A stretch of DNA of 64,000 nucleotides from Salinicola peritrichatus. Its GTDB lineage: Bacteria; Pseudomonadota; Gammaproteobacteria; Pseudomonadales; Halomonadaceae. Both the position numbers and the translations under genes were made by a program. Below, piece by piece: positions 43,197 through 51,262 of this stretch (position 1 is its first letter; each line of letters starts with the position of its first letter). The notes below the pieces were generated by a model. It was given only the letters and a program-made list of their open reading frames with translations, did not search any database and was not told the origin of the DNA. The stretch covers positions 107,448 to 171,447 of the forward strand of contig NZ_PZJU01000029.1 of assembly GCF_003206715.1 (NCBI RefSeq), in the 5' to 3' direction.

Positions 43197-44507
43197 TTAG
43201 ACGACGAGCAGGACGCCACCGATGATGACGCCCGAGACGAGCAGGATGATGGCGCAGAATCCCATGATGTCGCGTGCCTTGAGACCGGCGATCGCCAGCG
43301 CCGGCAAGGCCCAGAAGGGCTGGATCATGTTGGTCCAGCTGTCGCCCCAGGCAAAGGCCATTGCCACTCGCGGAATGTCAGCGTTGAGGGCTTTGGCGGC
43401 CTCCATCAGGATCGGCCCCTGCACGGCCCATTGGCCGCCGCCGGACGGAATGAAGATGTTGAGTAGCCCCGCGGAGAGAAAACTCAGCGCGGGCAGCGTA
43501 TCCGCGCTGGCGATATCGACGAAGCCTTGGGCAATCGTCGAGGCAAGGCCGGAGGCGCCCATCATGCCCATGATCCCGGCATAGAACGGGAACTGGATCA
43601 GCACGCCGCCGGCGCCACCGATACCCTCGGCGAGAGTATCGAGAAAACGGCGAAGGGTGCCATGCAGCAGGATGCCCAGGAATAGGAGTATGAAGATCAC
43701 GACATTGAGATTGAGGCCGCCGCCCGAGAAGGCGTAGACCGCGATAGCCGCGAATCCCATCAGCGCGATCAGCCTCGCCAGCCAAGACGAGCGTTCGAGG
43801 CGCTCCGCCGGCCGGGTCACCGCGCCTTGCGGGGTCGGCGTCGCTGCGGTTTCCTCGATCTCGAGCGTCACCGGCGTGTCGATTCCGCGAAGCATCAGAC
43901 AGTTGGTCACGGGGAGACAGATCAACAGCAGGACGACGATCGCCAGGTTGAACGGGCTCAGCAACGTCTCGCTGGTGGGAATGAGGCCGACCTGCGACTC
44001 GAGGAAGTGCCCCGGCGTGGCCAGCGTCAAGGGCACCGCGCCCGAGAGTCCGCCATGCCAGATCAGAAAACCGGAATAGGCGCTGGCAATCAGCAGGCGG
44101 TAGTCGACATCCGCAACCCGCCGTGCCAGTTCCCTGGCCAGGATGGCGCCGATCACCAAACCGATGCCCCAATTGAACCAGGTCACGATCAGCGACGTCA
44201 GCGTCACCAGCAGCACGGCGCGACCCGGGGTACGGGCGATTTCAGCGATGTGAGTGACCAACCGCATGAACAGCGGCGCCTTGGCAACGATGAAACCGGT
44301 GACAAGGATCAGTGCCATCTGCATGGCGAAGGTATGCAGCGTCCAGAATCCGTCCATCCAATAGCCGAGCATATCGACCGGCGTGCGTGCCTCGAACAGC
44401 ATCCCGGCGGCGAATACGATCAACGTGATCAGCACGACCAGGACGAGCGGATCCGGCAGGTAGCGGTCGAACAGCCGAACGCAGGCGTTGGTGAAGAATT
44501 TCAACAT
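43197..44507 (-). CDS. atoE: Short-chain fatty acid transporter, AtoE family
   Basis: A 436-residue transporter with about eleven helices. The family pattern is seen at VRLFDRYLPDPLVLVVLITLIVF, the TWFNWGIGLVIGAILARELAR loop, IWHGGLSGAVPLTLATPGH, PSGGGQWAVQGPILMEAA and WGDSWTNMIQPFWALPALAI. AtoE imports short-chain carboxylates such as acetoacetate and butyrate. It is directly downstream, on the same strand, of the molybdoenzyme fusion, with three 15-base repeats between; GAGGAAATCCG precedes its ATG. This pairing suggests that the fusion acts on a carboxylate or supplies one. Confidence 0.9.
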   Translation of the reverse strand: MLKFFTNACVRLFDRYLPDPLVLVVLITLIVFAAGMLFEARTPVDMLGYWMDGFWTLHTFAMQMALILVTGFIVAKAPLFMRLVTHIAEIARTPGRAVLLVTLTSLIVTWFNWGIGLVIGAILARELARRVADVDYRLLIASAYSGFLIWHGGLSGAVPLTLATPGHFLESQVGLIPTSETLLSPFNLAIVVLLLICLPVTNCLMLRGIDTPVTLEIEETAATPTPQGAVTRPAERLERSSWLARLIALMGFAAIAVYAFSGGGLNLNVVIFILLFLGILLHGTLRRFLDTLAEGIGGAGGVLIQFPFYAGIMGMMGASGLASTIAQGFVDIASADTLPALSFLSAGLLNIFIPSGGGQWAVQGPILMEAAKALNADIPRVAMAFAWGDSWTNMIQPFWALPALAIAGLKARDIMGFCAIILLVSGVIIGGVLLVV

Positions 44508-44525
44508 CGGATTTCCTCGCGTGTT

Positions 44526-44570
44526 GTTGTTGTGACTTGGGTTGTTGTGTCTCGGGTTGTTGTGACTGGG
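44526..44570 (-). repeat. Three tandem 15-bp repeats upstream of atoE
   Basis: Minus-strand units are CCCAGTCACAACAAC, CCGAGACACAACAAC and CCAAGTCACAACAAC, placed between the molybdoenzyme stop and the atoE ribosome binding site. Confidence 0.8.
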
Positions 44571-44580
44571 GTGGTGGCAA

Positions 44581-47500
44581 TCAAAGATCCAGGGTGAGAT
44601 CGGTCAGTGGAATCGCCTGGCAGGTCAGACACTGGTCCGCCTCGAGATCGTTCGCGGGCGAGGCGACTTCTCCCGAAATCAGAGTCGCGGCGCAGCTCTC
44701 GCACTGGCCGACGCGACAACCGCTGGGCATCGCAACGCCGTGTCGTTCGGCGCTGTCGAGCAGGCTTCCCTCGTCGGGCCGCCAGACGAACTCGCTCCCC
44801 GTGCGGGCCAGCCGAACGCGCCGCGGCCGGTGACGCCCGGTCGATGGGCGAGCCGGCGAGACGAAGGCTTCGCTGAAGATGGCATGCGGCGGTACGCCTC
44901 GGGCACGCAGCGTGCGTTTCAGTGCTTCCACCATGGCAACACTGGCGCACAGGTAGTAGCGCGCCTCGTTCGGCAGGTTCAGATGCTCGATCACCTTGCC
45001 GTCGATGCGCCCCGTTATCCGGTGTCCACGATCCTCGGCTTCGGGAGCGCTGTAGGCCGTGATCACGCGTAGACGGGGGAGTGCGGCTTCGAGTGCCGCG
45101 AGGCGTTCGCGGAAAGCGTGCGAGCGTCCGTTGCGGTTGGCGTAGATCAGCGTCATGGCGGGCATTTGTGCCGAGCCATCGTTGGCCAGTGTCTCGAGCA
45201 AGGAGAGAAACGGCGTGATACCGATGCCGCCGGCGATCAAGACGATCGGCAGGCCATGGCGACGCGGCAGCGTGAACCGCCCGGTCGGCATGGCTATCTC
45301 GACTTCGTCGCCGGCCTGGAGCGACTGGTGCCAGTGAGAGGAGACGATGCCTGCCGGCAGCGCAGGTGTGGCCGCCGCGCGTTTGATCGAGATGCGGTAG
45401 CGTTCGTGCCCCGACGGATCGGCCGGGCCGGACAGAGAGTAGCTGCGGTGATGGAACTGCCCATCGAGCATGAGGCGAACCGCAACATGCTGGCCCGGCA
45501 GGTAGTCGGGCAGGCGCTGCCCGTCGATCGGCGTCAGCCAGAAGGAGACCACATCCGGCGTTTCCACGATTCTTTCGCTGATGCGCATGCGGCGGTAGCC
45601 CTGCCAGGCGGAGGCGGCCGTGGCCGATCGCCTGACCTCGCAGGGCGCCGAGCGTAGCGGCAGCGCGCCGCTTACCGGATCCCTGTTGCGAGTGCCGAAC
45701 AGCGCATTGACGCTGCGGGATCCCGCGCCATGAATCGGCGTCGCCGGACGGCCGAGATCGTCGCACGCCTGCCACCAGCCGTAGTCGGTGACGACGAGGT
45801 CGTCGGCCAAGGTGTCGTCGACGTTGACCTTGAGCGTCACCGAACCCTTGTCGCCGATCAGTTCCGCCCACTCGCCGTCCTCCAACCCTCTGGCGGTCGC
45901 GAGCCCGCTGCCGAGCGTCATCGTCGGTTCCGGCGAGCGGCGGCGCAGCGAAGCGATCTGGCGCTGCTGGCTGTGGCAGTAGCGGCCGTTCTTGACGCTG
46001 ACCAGGGTCAACGGGAGCCCGGAGTCGGCAACCGGCCGGACCGGTAGATGGCGGGGCACCGGCGGATAGCCGGCGTCGGCCAGCGTCTGCGAGTAGAACT
46101 CGACCCGGCGCGTCGGCGTGTCGAAACCCCGGCAGCGGCCCGAATCGTCGAGCCGGGCGTAACCGCGAGCCGTCTGTTCGAGCGCCACGCGGTAGCCTTC
46201 GGGATGGCGCCGGAGAAAGTCGACGTCGAGTCCGCTCGGGGCCAGCACATGATTCCAGGCCTGCTCGATATCCCCGTCGAAGAACGCCTCGCGCATGCCC
46301 AGCCGGCAGCCGAGCTCCAGCGCGATGTCATAGTCGGCGCGGGCCTCGCCGCGAGGAGAAACCATGGCCCGGCGCAACTGAATGTGGCCGACGGCCTCGG
46401 CATTGATCTCGAAGCCGATGCGCAGCCCTTCCCGCTCCCACGGCGTGCCGATCGGCAGCAGGATGTCGGCATGGGCATTGGTCGGCGAGTGAAACAGATC
46501 GCAGTGGACCTGAAACTCGAGCGCGGTAAGCGCCCGCTCGCCGCGCTCGGGGTCGGGCTGGGAGACGAGAAAGTTGCCGCCGAAGCCGAACAGTGCGCGG
46601 GGGCGATAGGGTTTGCCGGTTTCGATCGCCTCATAGAGCGCTTCCGCCGTGATCCAACCGCTGGCGGCGGGGCCCAGAGGACGCGACTCGAGTCCGAGCG
46701 CCTTGCATCTCTGCGCCTCGGCGAGAAGCGCCAGGTCGTTGACGCTGTTGGTCGGCGGCTGGGACCAGCGCCGGTTTCCCCCCGGGCGATCGAAACTGCC
46801 GGTCAGCGCGTAGAGCGTCGCCAGTGCCCGCTCGGTCTGAGTGGCGTTGGCATGCTGTCCGATGCCGGTCCAGGCGTGGTAGCTGATCGCCGCTCCCGCC
46901 TCGGCGATCATCTCGACCGCGGCCTCGATCGACGCGACGCAGAGACCGGTTGCGGCGGCGGCGCGCTCGAGGGTCCATTCCGCGCAGGCGCGCTGGTAGA
47001 GTTCGAAGGCTGGATGGCAGTGGCGTACGCTGCCGTCGGCGCGTGCCACGGCGTATCGCCCCGTCAGCGCCAGTTCCCGGGCCCGTTCGGCGTCGAGCGG
47101 GAATCGCGTGTCCAGTGCGACGGCCCGTCGCTGTTGCGGGTGCCAGGCGAGAAACTCCCCGCCGGGCGCGGTGATGAAGCGTCCGGAGGCTTCGTCCACC
47201 AGCAACGGCGCATTGCTCCAGCGTGCCACGAACTCGTGGTCGAAGCGCTCCCGGCGAATCAGCTCGCGAGCGATCGCCATCGCCAGCGCGGCGTCGCTCC
47301 CCGGCCGGATGGGGAGCCATAGGTCGGCGCGTTTCGCCAGCGGCGTCTCGCGGGGATCGATGACCAGCAGCCGGGCGTCGGCGGCGCCGATTTCGCCCGC
47401 TTGGGAGAGCCACACGTGGGATGGGTTGTGGCCCCAGAGAATGTTGAGTCTCGAGTTGGCGTAATCGGCAGCCGGCATGGCGCAGCCGAAAGTGAAACGG

Positions 47501-47955
47501 TGGGCGACATCCTTGTGCCAGTTGCAGATTTCGGTGCCGTAAATCGTGTTGGGGCTGCCGTACAAGCGGATGAAGCGCTCGACCCAGTCGCTGCTGTCGC
47601 TCATCGGCGTGCCGCTCGGGGTGGTGACGCTGAAGGCAACGCTTTCCGCGCCGTGGGTATCGCGATAATGGGCCAGTTTCCGGGCCACGAGGCTCAGCGC
47701 TTCGTCCCAGCCGATGCGCTCCCAGCCGGGATCGTCGGCCCCCTTGGGACGGGTGCGTCGCAGCGGATGGAGAATGCGCTGCGGACTGTCGACGATCTCC
47801 GGTGCCGCCCGTCCCTTCGCGCAGGTGGCCCGTCCGGTTGGATGGCCAGGCAGCGGTTCCACCCGAATGAGGCGGTCGTTCTCGATATGGTTCAGCGTGC
47901 CGCAGCGGGAGCGGCATAGGGTACAGAACCCGGGTACTGCGTTTGTCGTTGTCAT
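44581..47955 (-). CDS. Molybdopterin oxidoreductase fused to flavin reductase and [2Fe-2S] ferredoxin domains
   Basis: A 1124-residue three-module protein. Residues 1-~760: a molybdopterin oxidoreductase with an N-terminal [4Fe-4S] site (Cys11, 14, 18 and 45 in FCTLCRSRCG and TCAKG), a Cys144 probably ligating Mo (GTEICNWHKD), and a C-terminal molydopterin-binding domain. Residues ~775-1020: a ferredoxin-reductase-type FAD domain (RSYSLSGP) and NAD domain (IAGGIGITPF). Residues ~1045-1124: plant-type [2Fe-2S] ferredoxin (CRVGQCESC ... CLTC). There is no Tat signal, so it is cytoplasmic. Electrons could pass NAD(P)H-FAD-2Fe2S-4Fe4S-Mo in one chain, giving a reductase; the reverse is possible. 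The substrate is unknown; AtoE downstream hints at a carboxylate. Assimilatory nitrate reductase is a rival idea but no nas genes are near. Confidence 0.88.
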   Translation of the reverse strand: MTTTNAVPGFCTLCRSRCGTLNHIENDRLIRVEPLPGHPTGRATCAKGRAAPEIVDSPQRILHPLRRTRPKGADDPGWERIGWDEALSLVARKLAHYRDTHGAESVAFSVTTPSGTPMSDSSDWVERFIRLYGSPNTIYGTEICNWHKDVAHRFTFGCAMPAADYANSRLNILWGHNPSHVWLSQAGEIGAADARLLVIDPRETPLAKRADLWLPIRPGSDAALAMAIARELIRRERFDHEFVARWSNAPLLVDEASGRFITAPGGEFLAWHPQQRRAVALDTRFPLDAERARELALTGRYAVARADGSVRHCHPAFELYQRACAEWTLERAAAATGLCVASIEAAVEMIAEAGAAISYHAWTGIGQHANATQTERALATLYALTGSFDRPGGNRRWSQPPTNSVNDLALLAEAQRCKALGLESRPLGPAASGWITAEALYEAIETGKPYRPRALFGFGGNFLVSQPDPERGERALTALEFQVHCDLFHSPTNAHADILLPIGTPWEREGLRIGFEINAEAVGHIQLRRAMVSPRGEARADYDIALELGCRLGMREAFFDGDIEQAWNHVLAPSGLDVDFLRRHPEGYRVALEQTARGYARLDDSGRCRGFDTPTRRVEFYSQTLADAGYPPVPRHLPVRPVADSGLPLTLVSVKNGRYCHSQQRQIASLRRRSPEPTMTLGSGLATARGLEDGEWAELIGDKGSVTLKVNVDDTLADDLVVTDYGWWQACDDLGRPATPIHGAGSRSVNALFGTRNRDPVSGALPLRSAPCEVRRSATAASAWQGYRRMRISERIVETPDVVSFWLTPIDGQRLPDYLPGQHVAVRLMLDGQFHHRSYSLSGPADPSGHERYRISIKRAAATPALPAGIVSSHWHQSLQAGDEVEIAMPTGRFTLPRRHGLPIVLIAGGIGITPFLSLLETLANDGSAQMPAMTLIYANRNGRSHAFRERLAALEAALPRLRVITAYSAPEAEDRGHRITGRIDGKVIEHLNLPNEARYYLCASVAMVEALKRTLRARGVPPHAIFSEAFVSPARPSTGRHRPRRVRLARTGSEFVWRPDEGSLLDSAERHGVAMPSGCRVGQCESCAATLISGEVASPANDLEADQCLTCQAIPLTDLTLDL

Positions 47956-48006
47956 GGTGCCGGAACAGTGCTTGGCATCTTGCGGCACCGTATCGTCGAA
48001 CGAGCG

Positions 48007-48032
48007 TTACAGCTAATATGTATTAATTGTAA
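48007..48032. promoter_or_regulatory. 26-bp dyad, probable operator of the LysR / molybdoenzyme divergent pair
   Basis: Pattern TTACA-N2-TAATA-N2-TATTA-N2-TGTAA with all arms mirrored around 48019.5. It is A+T-rich, sits between the divergent starts at 47955 and 48052, and contains LysR-type T-N11-A spacing. Confidence 0.7.
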
Positions 48033-48051
48033 TGTGGTATAGATACTGTCT

Positions 48052-48960
48052 ATGACCTTTCAGCAACTGCGCCATTTCCTAGCCATCATCGAGACGGGCA
48101 ACCTGTCCAAGGCCGCCCAGCGTTGCCACATTTCCCAGCCCTCGATGTCGGCGTCGCTGAAAGCGCTGGAATCGGATCTCGACTGTCAGCTGTTCAAACG
48201 TCATGCCAAGGGCTTGCTGCCGACGGAAGCCGGGCGCAAATTGCAGCAGCACGCTTCACGGCTGTTGGATGAGGCGCATCTGGCTCGCCAGAGCCTGAAG
48301 GCCCAGACAGCGTTGCCCACCGGAGAACTGCGGCTCGGAGTGACCGAAACGATATCCGCCTATCTGCTGGCGCAGATGTTCCGCTGGCGATCGGGCGTGT
48401 TCAGGTCGATCACGTTGCAGATCGAAGAGGGCAGTGTCGAGTCGATCCAGCAGAAACTGCGCGCCGGTGAAATCGACCTGGCGCTGATGGTGACCGACAA
48501 CGTCGAACCGGGGGGTGATCTGCGGCTCGACGAGCTTTTCGTGACGCCCCGAAGACTCTGGGCGCCGGCGGGTCATCCCCTGTTGCGTCAGCCCGAGATC
48601 GCGTTGCGCGATGTCTGCCGGTATCCGTTCGTGCTGCTGGAAATGGATGACCACGTCAAAACCTGGAAGCGTTATTGGCAGGCGCAGCCCCGGCAGCCGG
48701 AGATCGTGTTGCGAAGTCATTCGATCGAAGCCGTCCGCAACTGGGTTGGTTCCGGGCTTGGTATTACCATTTTGTCGGACCTCATCTTTCGCCCCTGGTC
48801 GCTCGATGGCGATCATCTCTCCCGGCGCGAACTCACCGAACCGGTTCCCGGCATGCAGATAGGATTTCTCTCCCGGAACGCCGGCTGTTCGTCACTCGCC
48901 GGTCATTTCGTCACGCGCCTGCGTGCCGCGGTCCAGGAGTACGGCTGGCTGGCACACTGA
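48052..48960 (+). CDS. LysR-family transcriptional regulator (CynR-like)
   Basis: A 302-residue regulator: N-terminal winged helix MTFQQLRHFLAIIETGNLSKAAQRCHISQPSMSASLK and a periplasmic-binding-like effector domain (ELRLGVTETISAYLLAQMF). It is divergent from the molybdoenzyme gene with a 96-base gap holding a clear dyad, the usual arrangement for an activator of the adjacent gene and of itself. The effector is unknown and probably the enzyme's substrate. NO homologue was assigned by name with certainty. Confidence 0.86.
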   Translation: MTFQQLRHFLAIIETGNLSKAAQRCHISQPSMSASLKALESDLDCQLFKRHAKGLLPTEAGRKLQQHASRLLDEAHLARQSLKAQTALPTGELRLGVTETISAYLLAQMFRWRSGVFRSITLQIEEGSVESIQQKLRAGEIDLALMVTDNVEPGGDLRLDELFVTPRRLWAPAGHPLLRQPEIALRDVCRYPFVLLEMDDHVKTWKRYWQAQPRQPEIVLRSHSIEAVRNWVGSGLGITILSDLIFRPWSLDGDHLSRRELTEPVPGMQIGFLSRNAGCSSLAGHFVTRLRAAVQEYGWLAH

Positions 48961-49066
48961 GGGAGACGGTTCCGGGCGGACTACATGCTCGCTGTCGGCA
49001 CTCTTTTCCGGCCTCGGGCTGCGATATCCTATAACCGATGCAAATTCAACGGCGAAGGAGACAGGC

Positions 49067-50113
49067 ATGAAGGGCACCATAGGCGTGGGGCTGGTCGGTT
49101 ACGGCATGGCGAGCAAGCGCTTCCATGCACCGCTGATCCAGGCTCAGGAAGGGCTCTCGCTGGTTGCCGTGGCGAGCCGCGATCCCGGCAAGGTGCGTGC
49201 CGACTGGCCGGAGATTCCGGTGGAGGCGACACCCGGGGCGCTGTTCGCGCGGGACGACATCGATCTGGTGGTCATTCCGACGCCCAACGCAACGCACTAT
49301 GCGCTGGTCAGCGAGGCGCTGGCCGCCGGCAAGCACGTCGTTGTCGACAAGCCGTTCACCGTCACCGTGGACGAGGCCGAGCGGCTCTGCGTCCAGGCAG
49401 CCGAGGCGGAGCGCCTGCTCAGCGTGTTCCACAATCGACGCTGGGATGCCGACTTCCTCACCGTGCGCAAGCTGCTCGATAGCGGAGCGCTGGGCCGGAT
49501 GATGCATTTCGAATCCCACTTCGACCGCTATCGCCCGGAAGTGGCGCAGCGCTGGCGTGAAGAGCCGGCGCCGGGGAGCGGGGCCTGGTTCGACCTCGGC
49601 TCGCACCTGCTCGACCAGGCGCTGGTGCTGTTCGGCAAGCCGCAGTCGATCTGGCTCGACCTGGCCAGTCAGCGCGAGGGCGCACGGGTCGACGACTACT
49701 TCCACGCCGTGTTGCGTTACGGCGAGAACCGGGTGGTGCTGCATGGCGGCACGCTGGTGGCGGCGCCGGGAGCGCGTTTCACCATCCACGGTACCCGGGC
49801 GAGTTACATCAAGCACGGCCTCGATCCGCAGGAGGATATGCTCAAGCGCGGCGATCGCTTGCCTTCGCCGGGCTGGGGCGAGGACTGGCGGCACGGCATG
49901 CTCACCACCGGTCAGGCACGCGAGGGCGGTCAGCCGGAGCTGCACGAAGTTCCGACACTGCCCGGCGACTATCTGGCCTATTACGCCGGCGTTCGCGACG
50001 CCATTCTGGGACGTGGCCCGCTGCCGGTGACGGCGGAGTCGGCGCTCGAGGCGATGCGCCTGCTCGAAGCGGGGCGCCGGAGCGCCGAGACGGGGCGGGT
50101 CGTCTCGTTCTAA
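49067..50113 (+). CDS. Gfo/Idh/MocA-family oxidoreductase (YdgJ-like)
   Basis: A 348-residue NAD(P)-dependent sugar-type oxidoreductase. The Rossmann part starts GVGLVGYGMASKRFHAPLIQ and the catalytic lysine motif is VVDKPFTVTVDEAE (in place of the usual EKP), then SVFHNRRWDADF and ESHFDRYRPEV, typical of YdgJ/YhhX-like members. GAAGGAGA precedes the ATG at 49067. It is on the plus strand after the LysR gene with a ~107-base gap; no function in the neighbouring systems is apparent. It likely oxidises or reduces a sugar or inositol-type compound. Confidence 0.87.
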   Translation: MKGTIGVGLVGYGMASKRFHAPLIQAQEGLSLVAVASRDPGKVRADWPEIPVEATPGALFARDDIDLVVIPTPNATHYALVSEALAAGKHVVVDKPFTVTVDEAERLCVQAAEAERLLSVFHNRRWDADFLTVRKLLDSGALGRMMHFESHFDRYRPEVAQRWREEPAPGSGAWFDLGSHLLDQALVLFGKPQSIWLDLASQREGARVDDYFHAVLRYGENRVVLHGGTLVAAPGARFTIHGTRASYIKHGLDPQEDMLKRGDRLPSPGWGEDWRHGMLTTGQAREGGQPELHEVPTLPGDYLAYYAGVRDAILGRGPLPVTAESALEAMRLLEAGRRSAETGRVVSF

Positions 50114-50176
50114 AGATACGTCGGGTCAGGATGATGGCGTACTGGCTCGATACGTTCAGTAGGTCGTCTCCTTGGC

Positions 50177-51214
50177 TCATTTCATCAAGGTGCCGGACTC
50201 GAACGAATCGGCTCTCTCTAACCTGCTGATTTCGCTATTCCCATCCGGCGCTTTCAATTCCCCATTGCGCTTGAGCAACCAGGAGGCGATGGCGGGCGCC
50301 ATCAAAGCCGACACCAGCACGCAGGCGGCCACCTGAGTGGTGGCGACTCCGACATAGGATTGCAGCGAAGGGTCTGCTGCGGCAGCGATCGCCGGAGTGG
50401 CAATGGAGTTGCCAGCCGTGGTACCCGCCGCGAAACCGATGCCGCTGCGGGGGCCGCGTTTGAGCACATAGCGGTAGCCAAGGTAGACCAGTCCGCCGGT
50501 AAAAGGCGCGACGACCAAGCCGAGCGCGAGGCCGCTGAGCCCGCCATGGAGTACATCGGTCAGGTTGATGCCGGTGCCCAGTCCGAAGGAGAAGAACGGA
50601 ATCACCATCTCGGGTACCGGGCGCAGTACTTCGGTCCACTTTGGGTCGAGATTACCGACCAGGATGCCTAGCAGCAGCGGGATGATCGCCGCCATGAAGA
50701 CTTCCAGCGGAATATCGGCCAGCCCGGAGGCGCCGATCAGAATCAGGGTGAAAAAGGGGCCGTCATTGATGGCGCTGGCAATGTAGGCGCCACGGTCTCG
50801 CTGGTCGCCGTAGCGACCGGTGAAGGCCAGCCAGATACCGCCGTTGCTATTGTCCATTGCCGCCAACATGGCCAGGATCGAGACTCCGAACAAGCCATGC
50901 ATGCCGGTCGCTAGGCCCAGCAAGGCGATCAGGATTCCCGGCATCACGCTTTTCATCAGCAGGATCACGCTGGCGGTACCGATGATTGGACCGGCGTTGC
51001 GTGGGGTGATTTGCATGCCGGTGGCGAAAATCACCAGTGCCATGAACGCCATGGCGCCATCCTTAAACAGCGCCGTGGTGAAGCTGCCGATCTCCAGTGC
51101 CGATGGCGCCAGGGTCCCGACAATCGAGCCGAGGATCAGTGGCACAATCATCAGCCCGCCGGGGATACGGTTCAGGGTGTCGTAAATGGGAACGCGGGAT
51201 ATCGGGGACGACAT
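50177..51214 (-). CDS. kdgT: 2-keto-3-deoxygluconate permease
   Basis: A 345-residue inner-membrane permease of the KdgT family, with about ten helices. Motifs: LNRIPGGLMIVPLILGSIVGTLAP at the start, FATGMQITPRNAGPIIGTASVILLMKSVMPGIL, LAAMDNSNGGIWLAFTGRYGDQRDRGAYIASAINDGPF and IGFAAGTTAGNSIATPAI. It imports 2-keto-3-deoxy-D-gluconate or a related keto-deoxy acid. GGGAGGAGA precedes the ATG. It is the second gene of a likely operon with the UxaA-type dehydratase (48-base gap). Confidence 0.93.
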   Translation of the reverse strand: MSSPISRVPIYDTLNRIPGGLMIVPLILGSIVGTLAPSALEIGSFTTALFKDGAMAFMALVIFATGMQITPRNAGPIIGTASVILLMKSVMPGILIALLGLATGMHGLFGVSILAMLAAMDNSNGGIWLAFTGRYGDQRDRGAYIASAINDGPFFTLILIGASGLADIPLEVFMAAIIPLLLGILVGNLDPKWTEVLRPVPEMVIPFFSFGLGTGINLTDVLHGGLSGLALGLVVAPFTGGLVYLGYRYVLKRGPRSGIGFAAGTTAGNSIATPAIAAAADPSLQSYVGVATTQVAACVLVSALMAPAIASWLLKRNGELKAPDGNSEISRLERADSFESGTLMK

Positions 51215-51262
51215 GCAATCTCCTCCCTCTGATGATGATATTTGCCGAGCCAGATATTGGCC

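Noticed and set aside
46048-47322. 424-residue open frame antisense to the molybdoenzyme fusion
   Set aside because: Shadow frame with no plausible start signal or motifs.
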